A stretch of 64,000 nucleotides of DNA from Bacteroidales bacterium (lineage in GTDB: Bacteria; Bacteroidota; Bacteroidia; Bacteroidales; UBA932). The stretch is from NCBI GenBank assembly GCA_017959005.1, contig JAGDBO010000009.1, forward strand, positions 62,001 to 126,000. The letters are read 5' to 3'. Shown here piece after piece: positions 43,979 to 52,022 of the stretch (position 1 is the first letter of the stretch; each line of letters opens with the position of its first letter). The position numbers and the translations under genes were made by a program. The notes beneath the pieces are model-generated. The model had not been told where the DNA came from and searched no databases. It saw only the letters and a program-made list of their open reading frames with translations.

Positions 43979-44349
43979 TGACTCTCGGTCTTAAAAAGAT
44001 AGATAAATATGCCGCAGCCCTGGTGGTACTCATACTGTTAGGGCTGGTGGGGCTTAATATCTACGTTCACTGCAAAAAGTCTTATCATGAGGATAACATA
44101 GTCCTTCAGGATATTGACCGTATGCTCAATCGGGAGTATTTTGGCATTCCTCAGAACTACAGCAGTGATGCAACGGAAAGGGTAGATAAGGTAAAAATAA
44201 AGAGCCGCGTTCAAAACGCAGACTCTTCAATAACTTACAACTTCAAATACCGCATCTGGCACAAGAAGGGAAAGAACCTCCACGGCAAGGGTACTGTCAC
44301 CTTCAAAGGGCTCACCCCTATATCTTTCTGTTCTTCTTGTTCTTTTTGA
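43978..44349 (+). CDS. Small membrane-anchored hypothetical protein
   Basis: I do not recognise this 123-residue protein. It has one transmembrane helix near residues 10-28 (A-A-L-V-V-L-I-L-L-G-L-V-G-L) and a charged soluble part. Its ATG overlaps the stop of the S9 peptidase gene, so translation is coupled. Its last 32 bases overlap the end of the convergent gene at 44318-44713, and the final residues (S-F-C-S-S-C-S-F) are encoded opposite the basic tail of that protein. The C-terminus may therefore be poorly conserved. Confidence 0.6.
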   Translation: MTLGLKKIDKYAAALVVLILLGLVGLNIYVHCKKSYHEDNIVLQDIDRMLNREYFGIPQNYSSDATERVDKVKIKSRVQNADSSITYNFKYRIWHKKGKNLHGKGTVTFKGLTPISFCSSCSF

Positions 44350-44713
44350 GCACCTTCATAAGCCCCTCTGCAGCAATGTTTTTGCGGAGCAGGGTGATGG
44401 AAATTATTGTGAGTATTGCGGCAATGCTCGGGAAAATCATTGAAACCGGGAACTTTACAAGAGAGACCTTCAGTTGGTGGAATACTATGAAAATCCATAC
44501 CTGAAAGGCTATTAAGACTATGGTGTTGTAAATGCAGAGCCTAAGCTGGAGATTCTTATGGTTTATAAGGAAGAGGTTTATGAGGTTTATTCCAAAGGTT
44601 ATCACCAAAAGAACCAAAAAAGGGGTATAAGCGGTATAAATTTTTCCAAAGAACATTATAAACAGCAATACCGCTGAAATGAGCAAAAGTGTAAGGTAAT
44701 TGATATTTTTCAT
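44318..44713 (-). CDS. DUF4293-like four-helix membrane protein
   Basis: This 131-residue protein has four predicted transmembrane helices (about 5-22, 28-48, 60-80 and 90-110) and ends in a very basic tail (K-K-N-K-K-N-R-K). Its pattern is like the Bacteroidota family DUF4293, of unknown function. It is convergent with, and overlaps by 32 bases, the 123-residue gene. No clear promoter is visible, although CTAAGTTA at 44718-44725 on the plus strand is near the -7 consensus when read on the minus strand. Confidence 0.65.
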   Translation of the reverse strand: MKNINYLTLLLISAVLLFIMFFGKIYTAYTPFLVLLVITFGINLINLFLINHKNLQLRLCIYNTIVLIAFQVWIFIVFHQLKVSLVKFPVSMIFPSIAAILTIISITLLRKNIAAEGLMKVLKKNKKNRKI

Positions 44714-44747
44714 AGCGCTAAGTTAATATTTCTCGGACATTTTTTAT

Positions 44748-44755
44748 TAAATTTG
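44748..44755 (+). promoter_or_regulatory. Probable -7 box of the nucleoside phosphorylase gene
   Basis: TAAATTTG matches TAnnTTTG and lies 25 bases before the ATG at 44781. No clear -33 element is visible. Confidence 0.4.
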
Positions 44756-44780
44756 AACAAAATCAAAACATTCATTAAGT

Positions 44781-45725
44781 ATGAAAAGTAAAAAGATTGC
44801 CGCTTCAGAACTGCTGCTCAACGCAGACGGTTCCATATATCATCTTAATTTACGTCCGGAGGAACTTGCAGATACTGTGATTCTTGTGGGAGACCCTGGC
44901 AGAGTTTCTCTGATTGCAAAGCATATGACCGCCATTGAGTTTACCAAACAGTCACGTGAGTTCGTTTCAACCACCGGTATGTATAACGGCAAGAGAATCA
45001 CCGTATTGTCTACAGGTATAGGAACAGATAACATTGACATTGTGATGAACGAGTTGGACGCCATTGCAAACATTGATTTCAATACCAGAGAGATTAAGAA
45101 GGAGAAGAGAAGTCTTACTTTGGTCCGTATTGGAACAAGCGGCGCGCTGCAGCCTGAGATTCCACTGGGATCCTTTGTACTCAGCCACGTATCAATAGGT
45201 TGTGACGGTCTGGTTAACTGGTATGCAAACAGAGATTCCGTTACTGACAAGGAGATGGAGAACGCTCTGGTTAAACACATGAACTGGGACAAGAATCTTC
45301 CTCGCCCTTATCTTATCAAGAACTCTGAGAGACTTATCAAACTCTTTGAAAAGAAGACAATAAAGGGTATGACAATCTCTGCTCCCGGCTTCTTTGGTCC
45401 TCAGGGAAGAGTGCTCCGTCTGCAACTGGCTATGCCGGATATGAATGCAAAATTTGAGAGTTTCCGCTCAAAGGATTACAAGATTACAAACTATGAGATG
45501 GAGGGAAGTGCTATTGCCGGTCTGGCAAAGGAGATGGGACATGAGGCAATTACCGTATGTTGCATCATAGCAAACCGTTACAGAAAAGAGGCTATCACAG
45601 ATTACCATCCATATATTGAGAAACTTATCCTCCTTGTTCTTGATACTCTCACCGGTAAAAAGAGAAGAGAAAAGAAAAGTTCAACAAAGAAAGTTGCCGT
45701 TAAGAAGGCTCTGAGAAAAAAATAG
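44781..45725 (+). CDS. Nucleoside phosphorylase (uridine phosphorylase-like)
   Basis: This 314-residue PNP/UDP-family enzyme would cleave a nucleoside with phosphate to base and ribose 1-phosphate. Visible landmarks are L-V-G-D-P-G-R near residues 36-42 (phosphate loop), S-T-G-I-G-T-D-N near 75-82, R-I-G-T-S-G-A-L near 115-122 and N-Y-E-M-E-G-S-A near 238-245. The last 25 residues are a Lys/Ser/Arg-rich extension beyond the catalytic fold. The gene is 20 bases before proline dehydrogenase. Uridine is the likeliest substrate from the length and motifs, but this is not certain. Confidence 0.82.
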   Translation: MKSKKIAASELLLNADGSIYHLNLRPEELADTVILVGDPGRVSLIAKHMTAIEFTKQSREFVSTTGMYNGKRITVLSTGIGTDNIDIVMNELDAIANIDFNTREIKKEKRSLTLVRIGTSGALQPEIPLGSFVLSHVSIGCDGLVNWYANRDSVTDKEMENALVKHMNWDKNLPRPYLIKNSERLIKLFEKKTIKGMTISAPGFFGPQGRVLRLQLAMPDMNAKFESFRSKDYKITNYEMEGSAIAGLAKEMGHEAITVCCIIANRYRKEAITDYHPYIEKLILLVLDTLTGKKRREKKSSTKKVAVKKALRKK

Positions 45726-45745
45726 TTAGGGTAAAATAGAGAATT

Positions 45746-46918
45746 ATGTTAGACTTTAACAATCTGGAAGTTGCATTCTCATCAAAGAGCAAATCCGAGC
45801 TCAAGAATGCATATCTGCTTTTCAATACCATTAAGAGGCCGGGAATGGTTAAGTTCCTTAAGGGGGCCTCAAACCTTGCGCTCAAGATTAAATTCCCTAT
45901 AGGATGGGCGGTGAAACCTACTCTCTACAAGCAGTTTGTGGGAGGTGAGACACTTCTGGACTGCGAGAAAACAATCTCTCATCTTAAGCAGTTTAACGTA
46001 AAATCCACTTTGGATTTCTCTGCAGAGGGAGAGCAGACTCCTGAGGGAATTCAGTACACCTTTGAGGAGACTATGCGCTCCATAGATTTTGCAAAGGACA
46101 ACCCTAATCTTGCATACGCGGTATTCAAACCATCCACCATAACAACGGACTATCTATTGAGCAAAGCCTCCGAGAGAAGAGCGGAACTCACTGAAGACGA
46201 GAAGAAAGAGTTTGAAGCCTACAGGGAAAGATTTGCTGCCTTTTGTAAAAGGGCATACGACAATGACGTCCGTCTGATTATTGATGCTGAGGATTACTGC
46301 TTCCAGGATGCTATAGATGAGCAGACAGATGAGATGATGCGTCTTTACAACAAGAAGAGGGCTATCATTTTTGCAACTCTGCAGATGTACCGTCATGACA
46401 GAATGCCTTATCTGGAAAGGATTTACAAGGATGCCTGCGAGAAGAACTATATTGCGGGAATCAAGTTTGTGCGCGGTGCTTATATGGAGGAGGAGAGAGC
46501 ACGCGCCGCTGCAATGGGCTACCCGGATCCTATCTGCAAAGACAAGGCTGCTACAGATGCAAACTACAACGCCGGCGTTAAGTATGTGATGGACCGTTTG
46601 GATCACTTTGAGCTCTTTATGGGAACTCACAATGAGGAGAGTAACCACCTGCTGGCCAAACTGATAGATGAGAAGGGTCTGGCTCATAATGATCCTAGAA
46701 TCCACTTTGCCCAGCTGCTGGGAATGAGTGACAACATCTCCTTCAACCTTGCTCACGAGGGTTACAACGTTACCAAGTATGTGCCTTACGCAAAGGTTAA
46801 AGATGTGGTTCCTTACCTTGTAAGAAGGGCGGAGGAGAACACCTCAGTTGCCGGTCAGACCGGACGTGAACTCTCACTTCTGCAGAAGGAGATGAAACGC
46901 CGCAAAGAGAGTAAGTAA
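45746..46918 (+). CDS. Proline dehydrogenase
   Basis: This 390-residue monofunctional PRODH has an FAD-dependent beta/alpha barrel and oxidises proline to pyrroline-5-carboxylate. The flavin/substrate motifs are I-D-A-E-D-Y near residues 176-181, K-F-V-R-G-A-Y-M near 242-249, and G-T-H-N-E-E-S-N near 292-299, with R-R-A-E-E-N-T near the C-terminus. The partner P5C dehydrogenase is not adjacent. A basic lipoprotein gene follows 18 bases later. Confidence 0.9.
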   Translation: MLDFNNLEVAFSSKSKSELKNAYLLFNTIKRPGMVKFLKGASNLALKIKFPIGWAVKPTLYKQFVGGETLLDCEKTISHLKQFNVKSTLDFSAEGEQTPEGIQYTFEETMRSIDFAKDNPNLAYAVFKPSTITTDYLLSKASERRAELTEDEKKEFEAYRERFAAFCKRAYDNDVRLIIDAEDYCFQDAIDEQTDEMMRLYNKKRAIIFATLQMYRHDRMPYLERIYKDACEKNYIAGIKFVRGAYMEEERARAAAMGYPDPICKDKAATDANYNAGVKYVMDRLDHFELFMGTHNEESNHLLAKLIDEKGLAHNDPRIHFAQLLGMSDNISFNLAHEGYNVTKYVPYAKVKDVVPYLVRRAEENTSVAGQTGRELSLLQKEMKRRKESK

Positions 46919-46936
46919 TTAAAAAAACAAATAATT

Positions 46937-47473
46937 ATGAAGAAGCTTCTGTTATCCGTTGCCACTGTAGCAATGGCAGTTTTATTGGTTTCCTGCAAGG
47001 GAAAACCAGCTCAGACCCAGGAACTTGAAACTATAACCTTCAACATTACACCAGACAATCTGACTCAGCTGGCCCTCAATTACGGCGGAGACGTTAAGAA
47101 CATTCTGGACAGTATGGGCATTAAGGAGTTGAACCATTTCTTCAAAGAGGGAGGTCCTAATGCACAGTGTGACAACGAACAGTTCTATTATGGATTGGGA
47201 ACTACTTTGGAACTCAACGATGTAGGCGGAACAACCAAGGCAAATCTTGAGGCAAAGAACGCTGTGATTATTCATCTCTCCTCAGAGGGACCCGTTTGCG
47301 GCTATATGCTTTTCCACAGTGAAGAGGACTACAACAACTTTGTGAAGATGATTCCACAAGAGGTTACTCAGGAGGCGGATTATCTTGAATTTGAGCCAAA
47401 AGGAAACGACACCTCCTGGATGGAGGGATTTGAGGAGGGCTGGTATCTAGTAGATTTTATGCTGAGGGAATAG
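46937..47473 (+). CDS. Small lipoprotein of unknown function
   Basis: This 178-residue protein has a lipoprotein signal (V-L-L-V-S-C-K-G-K, cysteine near residue 20). The rest is acidic, with no family that I recognise. It lies in line with proline dehydrogenase and ends at a hairpin, so it is probably the last gene of the transcript. The end of the transcript faces the Fic gene. Confidence 0.65.
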   Translation: MKKLLLSVATVAMAVLLVSCKGKPAQTQELETITFNITPDNLTQLALNYGGDVKNILDSMGIKELNHFFKEGGPNAQCDNEQFYYGLGTTLELNDVGGTTKANLEAKNAVIIHLSSEGPVCGYMLFHSEEDYNNFVKMIPQEVTQEADYLEFEPKGNDTSWMEGFEEGWYLVDFMLRE

Positions 47474-47477
47474 GCGC

Positions 47478-47497
47478 GTCTCCCCATTAATGGAGAC
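47478..47497. terminator. Hairpin between convergent lipoprotein and Fic genes
   Basis: GTCTCC (47478-47483) and GGAGAC (47492-47497) form a perfect 6-base stem around an eight-base loop. There is only a weak T-rich tail, so termination is plausible but not certain. Confidence 0.4.
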
Positions 47498-47501
47498 TTA
47501 T

Positions 47502-48488
47502 TTAATGTTTCTGTAAATCAACGATTTCCCAATAACCATTTCTATTGGCTCCCACTCGGAGGATGATTCCTTTCTTCTTTAAATCAGAAAGAATCCTTTC
47601 AGCTTGGCGTGCACTGATTCCAGCCTCTTCTGCAATCTTTGCTGCCGATAAATGTCTGTTGGCCCGCAAATACCCAAGTATTTTATCCTGCTGAGTATTA
47701 AGACCTTTTTCATCTAGAGTTTCCTCATTTGATTTACCTTGATGACATAATAGTGCACTGAGTATTTCTTCTAGCATATAATCAATGAACGGACTGCTGT
47801 TTCCAAGGTTAGAGCTCTTGTTAATTGCTTGATAATAAGCTTTTTGATTTGCGTAGACTATATTTTCTACGGGCAGATGCTCGAATACCGAGTTTAGCTG
47901 GCCGAGAATTAGAGACTGCCATAAACGGCCGATTCGTCCATTGCCATCTACAAAAGGATGGATAAATTCAAGCTCATAATGGAAAACACAACTGCGAATC
48001 AGAAGATGGTCATCTGCCTTTTTCAGCCAATTGAACAGATCATCTATCAGAGTCTTTACACGTTCGGCAGCAGGAGCTATGTGAATGGGTTTATTTCCTT
48101 CAAATACCCCAACTCCGCCTTTTCTGAATTTTCCTGGTTGATCAATAAGGCCAGACATCATAGTCTTGTGAGCAAGTAAAAGGTCTTGTACAGAGAATGG
48201 ATTCAGTTTAGAAAACAACTCATAGGTCTTTATAGCATTGCGAACTTCCTGTATTTCCTTCAATGGTGCCACAACCTTCTTACCATTCAAAATAGCTTGT
48301 ACTTCTCCTTCAGACAAATTGTTACCCTCAATGGCCAAAGAAGAATGAATGGTTTTTATACGGTTGGCTCTCCTTAATTTATGCAAATCTCCCTGCTCCA
48401 TATTTATGGTATATCTCTCTATCTGACTGGAAATCTCAGCAATCAGATTAATGGCTTTGGAAGAGACAGTGAACGGTGGTTTATACAT
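47502..48488 (-). CDS. Fic-domain AMP-transferase with winged helix-turn-helix
   Basis: This 328-residue class II Fic protein has an N-terminal inhibitory helix S-S-L-A-I-E-G-N (residues 49-56, S-x-x-x-E-G-N) whose Glu54 would block ATP. The core motif H-P-F-V-D-G-N-G-R-I-G-R (177-188) is intact, so AMPylation or de-AMPylation is expected. The last 65 residues form a winged HTH (L-S-A-A-K-I-A-E-E-A-G-I-S-A-R-Q-A), suggesting that it binds DNA. It lies downstream of the LolC/E gene but has its own repeat-rich promoter, so autoregulation is likely. Targets are unknown. Confidence 0.88.
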   Translation of the reverse strand: MYKPPFTVSSKAINLIAEISSQIERYTINMEQGDLHKLRRANRIKTIHSSLAIEGNNLSEGEVQAILNGKKVVAPLKEIQEVRNAIKTYELFSKLNPFSVQDLLLAHKTMMSGLIDQPGKFRKGGVGVFEGNKPIHIAPAAERVKTLIDDLFNWLKKADDHLLIRSCVFHYELEFIHPFVDGNGRIGRLWQSLILGQLNSVFEHLPVENIVYANQKAYYQAINKSSNLGNSSPFIDYMLEEILSALLCHQGKSNEETLDEKGLNTQQDKILGYLRANRHLSAAKIAEEAGISARQAERILSDLKKKGIILRVGANRNGYWEIVDLQKH

Positions 48489-48489
48489 A

Positions 48490-48556
48490 TTTATTCCGAC
48501 ATTTATTCCGACACAAATATAGCATTTATTCCGACATTTAGGTATGTCGGAATAAA
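48490..48556 (-). promoter_or_regulatory. Operator-like repeat array upstream of the Fic gene
   Basis: TTTATTCCGACA occurs three times on the plus strand (48490-48501, 48502-48513, 48525-48536) and once inverted as TGTCGGAATAAA (48545-48556). The last two copies form a perfect 12-base inverted repeat with an eight-base centre. The minus-strand box TATATTTG (48514-48521, TAnnTTTG) lies between copies two and three, and the Fic ATG begins one base after copy one. A repressor bound here would cover the promoter and the ribosome site; the HTH of Fic is the obvious candidate. Confidence 0.8.
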
Positions 48557-48582
48557 GGTTGTTCTTCTTTGAGTTACTGTTT

Positions 48583-49827
48583 TTATTTTATGTTCAGGGT
48601 TTTGGAAGGTTGGATACGGCTGATGTAGTGGGCGGGGATGAGGAGGATCAGCATCAGTGCGGCAAAGCAGATGATGTTAGCAAGAAGGATGGTCCACCAG
48701 GAGATGTCAATAGGGACGTAGCTGATAAAGTAGTTGTCCGGGTTAAGGTGGAGGAACTTGTATTTTGCCTGCAACAGGCAGAATGCTATGGATAAGATGT
48801 TGCCCAGGACGAGACCGTAAAAGACTGTCTTGGAACACTTTGCAAGGAAGACTCTCTTGATGCCGGAGTTTTTCATACCAAGAGATTTAAGGACTCCAAT
48901 GGAGGAGATGTTCTCAAAGAGAATAATCAGAACGCAGGAGACCATATTGAATCCGGCAACTGCAATCATCAGTATCAGTATGATGAGAACGTTCATATCC
49001 AGCAGTTTAAGCCAGTCTATAAGATGGCCTAAATCTTCATAAACTCCGCTGATCCTCACTGCATATCCATTATCCGGAATAGCCTCATAAACCAGTTGGG
49101 ATATCTGATTGCGTCTCTCTTTAAAGAGTTTTTCATTGTGGTCATTAAAGAGAATCTGATAGTTGCTGCACTCTTCCTCCTCCCAGCCGTTAAGCTTGTT
49201 AATCAATGCCTTGGAACAGATTAGATAGAGTTTGTCATAGTTCTCCAACTGTGCGGAGTAGATACCGGATATTGTAAGACGCCTCACCCTAACCTCAGAT
49301 GAGACAAAGTAGACGGTTATCTTATCATTCAAAGAGAGGGAGAGCATATCTGCAACTCTCTTGGAGATAAGTACCTGGGCCTCCTCCTCCTCTGCAACGG
49401 ATGGAACCGTTCCCTCCAACATGCTGCTTTGAAGGAAGTTCCAGTCAAAGGTGGAATCCACTCCCTTGAGCACCACTCCCTGAATCTGATCAGATGTCTT
49501 AATCATTGCGGGACGGAGAGATACTCCCTGAATGCTTTTAACGTATGGAAGATTGAGAATCTCCTCTCTGTTTGGAAGAGCCCCCAACTTCATAACGCTC
49601 AAGTCTGAAAAGCCGTAACTTCCGGCAGGAGACACTGTTACATCTCCCATAAAGCCGGTCATCTTCTCTTTAAGTTCATAACGGAATCCTTTGGAAACGG
49701 CAAGCGCAATGATTATTATAAGGATACTTATTGCTACTGAGATTATTGCAATGATATTGCCAACGGAGCCGAGCCCTTTGCCCTCTCCGTTACCCAACCT
49801 CTTTGCAATAAACCAGCTAAGTCTCAT
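48583..49827 (-). CDS. LolC/LolE-type ABC transporter permease
   Basis: This 414-residue FtsX-like permease has four transmembrane segments (one near 22-48 and three in the last 150 residues) around a large periplasmic MacB-like domain. The opening F-I-A-K-R-L and the first periplasmic motif G-F-R-Y-E-L-K-E-K are typical of LolC/LolE, which release lipoproteins from the inner membrane for transport to the outer membrane. The ATPase LolD is not adjacent. Many lipoproteins in the window would use this route. It is 42 bases from the divergent tRNA-Gly. Confidence 0.85.
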   Translation of the reverse strand: MRLSWFIAKRLGNGEGKGLGSVGNIIAIISVAISILIIIIALAVSKGFRYELKEKMTGFMGDVTVSPAGSYGFSDLSVMKLGALPNREEILNLPYVKSIQGVSLRPAMIKTSDQIQGVVLKGVDSTFDWNFLQSSMLEGTVPSVAEEEEAQVLISKRVADMLSLSLNDKITVYFVSSEVRVRRLTISGIYSAQLENYDKLYLICSKALINKLNGWEEEECSNYQILFNDHNEKLFKERRNQISQLVYEAIPDNGYAVRISGVYEDLGHLIDWLKLLDMNVLIILILMIAVAGFNMVSCVLIILFENISSIGVLKSLGMKNSGIKRVFLAKCSKTVFYGLVLGNILSIAFCLLQAKYKFLHLNPDNYFISYVPIDISWWTILLANIICFAALMLILLIPAHYISRIQPSKTLNIK

Positions 49828-49843
49828 CTATGAGAAATTTTAC

Positions 49844-49851
49844 TAAATTTG
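49844..49851 (+). promoter_or_regulatory. Probable -7 box of tRNA-Gly
   Basis: TAAATTTG fits TAnnTTTG and lies 18 bases before the tRNA. It is also divergent from the LolC/E gene, whose ATG ends at 49827. Confidence 0.5.
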
Positions 49852-49869
49852 TCTTCCCAAAACCAAACT

Positions 49870-49942
49870 GCGGAAATAGCTCAGTTGGTAGAGCATCAGC
49901 TTCCCAAGCTGAGGGCCGCGGGTTCGAGTCCCGTTTTCCGCT
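49870..49942 (+). tRNA. tRNA-Gly (anticodon CCC)
   Basis: The 73-base gene has acceptor arms GCGGAAA and TTTCCGC, discriminator T, anticodon stem TCAGC/GCTGA with loop TTCCCAA (anticodon CCC) and TTCGAGT in the T loop. CCA is not encoded. The stop of the next convergent gene lies nine bases after it. Confidence 0.96.
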
Positions 49943-49950
49943 CTCCAAAA

Positions 49951-50868
49951 CTAGTCAGAAACAGGCCGTATTGCCAGACCTAAATGACGTAAGGTGTAGC
50001 CCCAACGCTTCTCTTTTGAACTGAACCATACAATGTTAGCATAACAAGGAGCGTCATCAGCTTTCTTTGCTAAAAGAGAAGATGTCCAATAATACCCTTC
50101 ATCTGTAGCCCAGAGAACATCCTCGTAACGCTGACCGGTAACAGGCAAAAAAATACTGTTTCCGTTTATTCTGCTTTTAACATTATATCCGCCACTGTTT
50201 CCATTTAGAGTTACCCAAGACCAATCACACTTCTCCAAAAGATCATTTAACTCATCAACCGTTGGCATGCGCCATTTATTTCCGTATGTAATACTTGCAA
50301 TGTCATCAGATGGTTCTAGAATTGTCTTGTTGTCAACCTTACCAAACTCGGTATATCTATTATATTTTGTTAGATTTCTGTAGTCTCCTCCGGTACACCA
50401 CTTGTATTTATCCAAGTCGTAAATAGATTTCACGGATGTCTCTCCCCATGCATAGTAAGCGCCAACGCTTTCAGGCCTATCGGCGCCTATGTTACGGTCT
50501 GCCCATTTGACAGACAAACCCAAATCAACCATTGTCAATGAACGCACAGAAACACGGCAACTGGCACTCTTTCCTTTATACTTAGCAGAGATAGTGGCAG
50601 AACCGGTTTCTTGTCCTGTTACCACTCCCCCCTCATTTACAACTGCTATAGATGAATTAGATGAAGACCACTCTAATTTCTGCCCTAAAGCAGGCAATCC
50701 AGAAATGTACACTTTAGGCTCTAACTTAAGGGATTCATGGATGGCCAGATTGATCTCTGTAACATCAAATTCCACTGAAGTCATAACATTATCTTCATCA
50801 TTCTTGGAACAGCTGACACAAATCAGCAACATGAACAGGATTGAGAACTTGTAGAAATTTTTCATCAA
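49951..50868 (-). CDS. Lipoprotein with BID_2 and FSMP-type domains
   Basis: The 305-residue protein has a lipoprotein signal (L-L-I-C-V-S-C-S-K-N). Residues about 30-108 form a BIG2-like immunoglobulin domain (L-E-W-S-S-S-N-S-S-I-A-V-V-N-E-G-G-V-V). Residues 112-305 look like the Fibrobacter-succinogenes major paralogous domain: V-D-L-G-L-S-V-K-W-A, Y-Y-A-W-G-E-T, W-R-M-P-T and a final R-P-V-S-D. Both domains are typical of surface-exposed Bacteroidales proteins. The ATG at 50865 is an equally good start. It ends next to tRNA-Gly, and its base composition is AT-rich compared with the neighbours, so it may be an acquired gene. Ligand unknown. Confidence 0.78.
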   Translation of the reverse strand: MMKNFYKFSILFMLLICVSCSKNDEDNVMTSVEFDVTEINLAIHESLKLEPKVYISGLPALGQKLEWSSSNSSIAVVNEGGVVTGQETGSATISAKYKGKSASCRVSVRSLTMVDLGLSVKWADRNIGADRPESVGAYYAWGETSVKSIYDLDKYKWCTGGDYRNLTKYNRYTEFGKVDNKTILEPSDDIASITYGNKWRMPTVDELNDLLEKCDWSWVTLNGNSGGYNVKSRINGNSIFLPVTGQRYEDVLWATDEGYYWTSSLLAKKADDAPCYANIVWFSSKEKRWGYTLRHLGLAIRPVSD

Positions 50869-50923
50869 ATAGTACGGTTAAACGATTGCAAATTATAAAT
50901 AAACATTCAATTATCCAAGTTCT

Positions 50924-52003
50924 TTATTCCGCTACGGTTTTCTTGTAGATTTCATACTGTGACATAACCTTTTTAGGGTAGTCCAGTGTCTGCTGGGCGC
51001 CTTTGAAGGAGGAGACGTTTACGCCGTCTTTAGAGTAGCCGTCTATCATAAGAGGAATAACGGAGGCTACCTCTTCCCAGATTAGAGGGTTCTTGCCCTC
51101 TGCTCTTGCAACCTTCTGGCACTGAAGGATTCTGCCCTCACCGGCATTGTATGAGGCAAGGGTAAAGAGCAGGGCGTTCTCATCATCCATTCCCTGGGAT
51201 TTAAAGGTCTTCTGGGTCTTTGCCAGGATAGAGCAACCGGCCCTTATGTTCTGCTCAGGGTCATAGATATCTTCTACTCCCATAGAGTTGGCAATGGATT
51301 GCAGAACCTGCATAAGACCTACGGCTCCCATACTGGAGACCACTCCGGTATTAAAGCCGGACTCTTTGAAAATCAAAGCGCTAAGCAACATCCAATCCCA
51401 TCCTATATTGGCAGCGTACTTCTTTACAAGGTTGTCATAAGGGGAGATGGAGTATCTTGTCATCGGGAGAGAGAAGGTATGAGTTGTCTCCAGTTTGTGG
51501 AGTTTTGCATAGAGCCTCTTATACTCCGGGGTAGGCTTAACGTGTGCTATCCAGAAGTTTACGTTGTCTATGACGGAGTCGTCATCATATCTCATTACGC
51601 AGTGGTAATCCTTCTCAACGGGTATGCTGACGGTAAGATAATCTCTGAAAGGCTCTGGTATTGAGTCTGTTCTGGCGTTGAAGATAATGACATCCAACTG
51701 TCCGTTGGTAAGATCTTCCCATACCTCAAGGGAGGATTGTTCTACACCCACCTTAACTTTGCAATGGTTGTTGTTTGAGAACTGGCGGATAAGGTCAGTG
51801 GCAAACTTAAGGGCCGGGTTACCCGGGTTCAACTTATTGTCTATAAGGATGGTACAGTTGAGGGTGTCTCCGGTAAGAGGTCTTATAACGTTGCTTGTGG
51901 AGTACTTTGGATGAAGTCCGGATAGGGTAAATAGCAAAACCAGCAGAAGTGCCATTGTTGCAATGACACCTACACGTACTATTTTTGTCTTCCAAAACTT
52001 CAC
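50924..52003 (-). CDS. Membrane-bound lytic transglycosylase, MltF-like
   Basis: This 359-residue protein has an N-terminal transmembrane helix (about 12-31), a substrate-binding-protein-like domain (about 45-185) and a C-terminal SLT lysozyme-like domain (about 190-340). The catalytic Glu lies in F-K-E-S-G-F-N near residues 213-219, followed by S-S-M-G-A-V-G-L-M-Q-V and A-S-Y-N-A-G-E-G. The enzyme cleaves peptidoglycan to 1,6-anhydro-muropeptides, which feed sugar salvage such as that encoded at 55876-58098. It lies 19 bases after the Porin_10 gene. Confidence 0.85.
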   Translation of the reverse strand: MKFWKTKIVRVGVIATMALLLVLLFTLSGLHPKYSTSNVIRPLTGDTLNCTILIDNKLNPGNPALKFATDLIRQFSNNNHCKVKVGVEQSSLEVWEDLTNGQLDVIIFNARTDSIPEPFRDYLTVSIPVEKDYHCVMRYDDDSVIDNVNFWIAHVKPTPEYKRLYAKLHKLETTHTFSLPMTRYSISPYDNLVKKYAANIGWDWMLLSALIFKESGFNTGVVSSMGAVGLMQVLQSIANSMGVEDIYDPEQNIRAGCSILAKTQKTFKSQGMDDENALLFTLASYNAGEGRILQCQKVARAEGKNPLIWEEVASVIPLMIDGYSKDGVNVSSFKGAQQTLDYPKKVMSQYEIYKKTVAE

Positions 52004-52022
52004 CTTAACTTATTGTTAGTCT

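Noticed and set aside
48490-48556. Direct repeats as a small CRISPR array
   Set aside because: Units are only 12 bases, spacers are 0-11 bases, and one unit is inverted; no cas genes are near.
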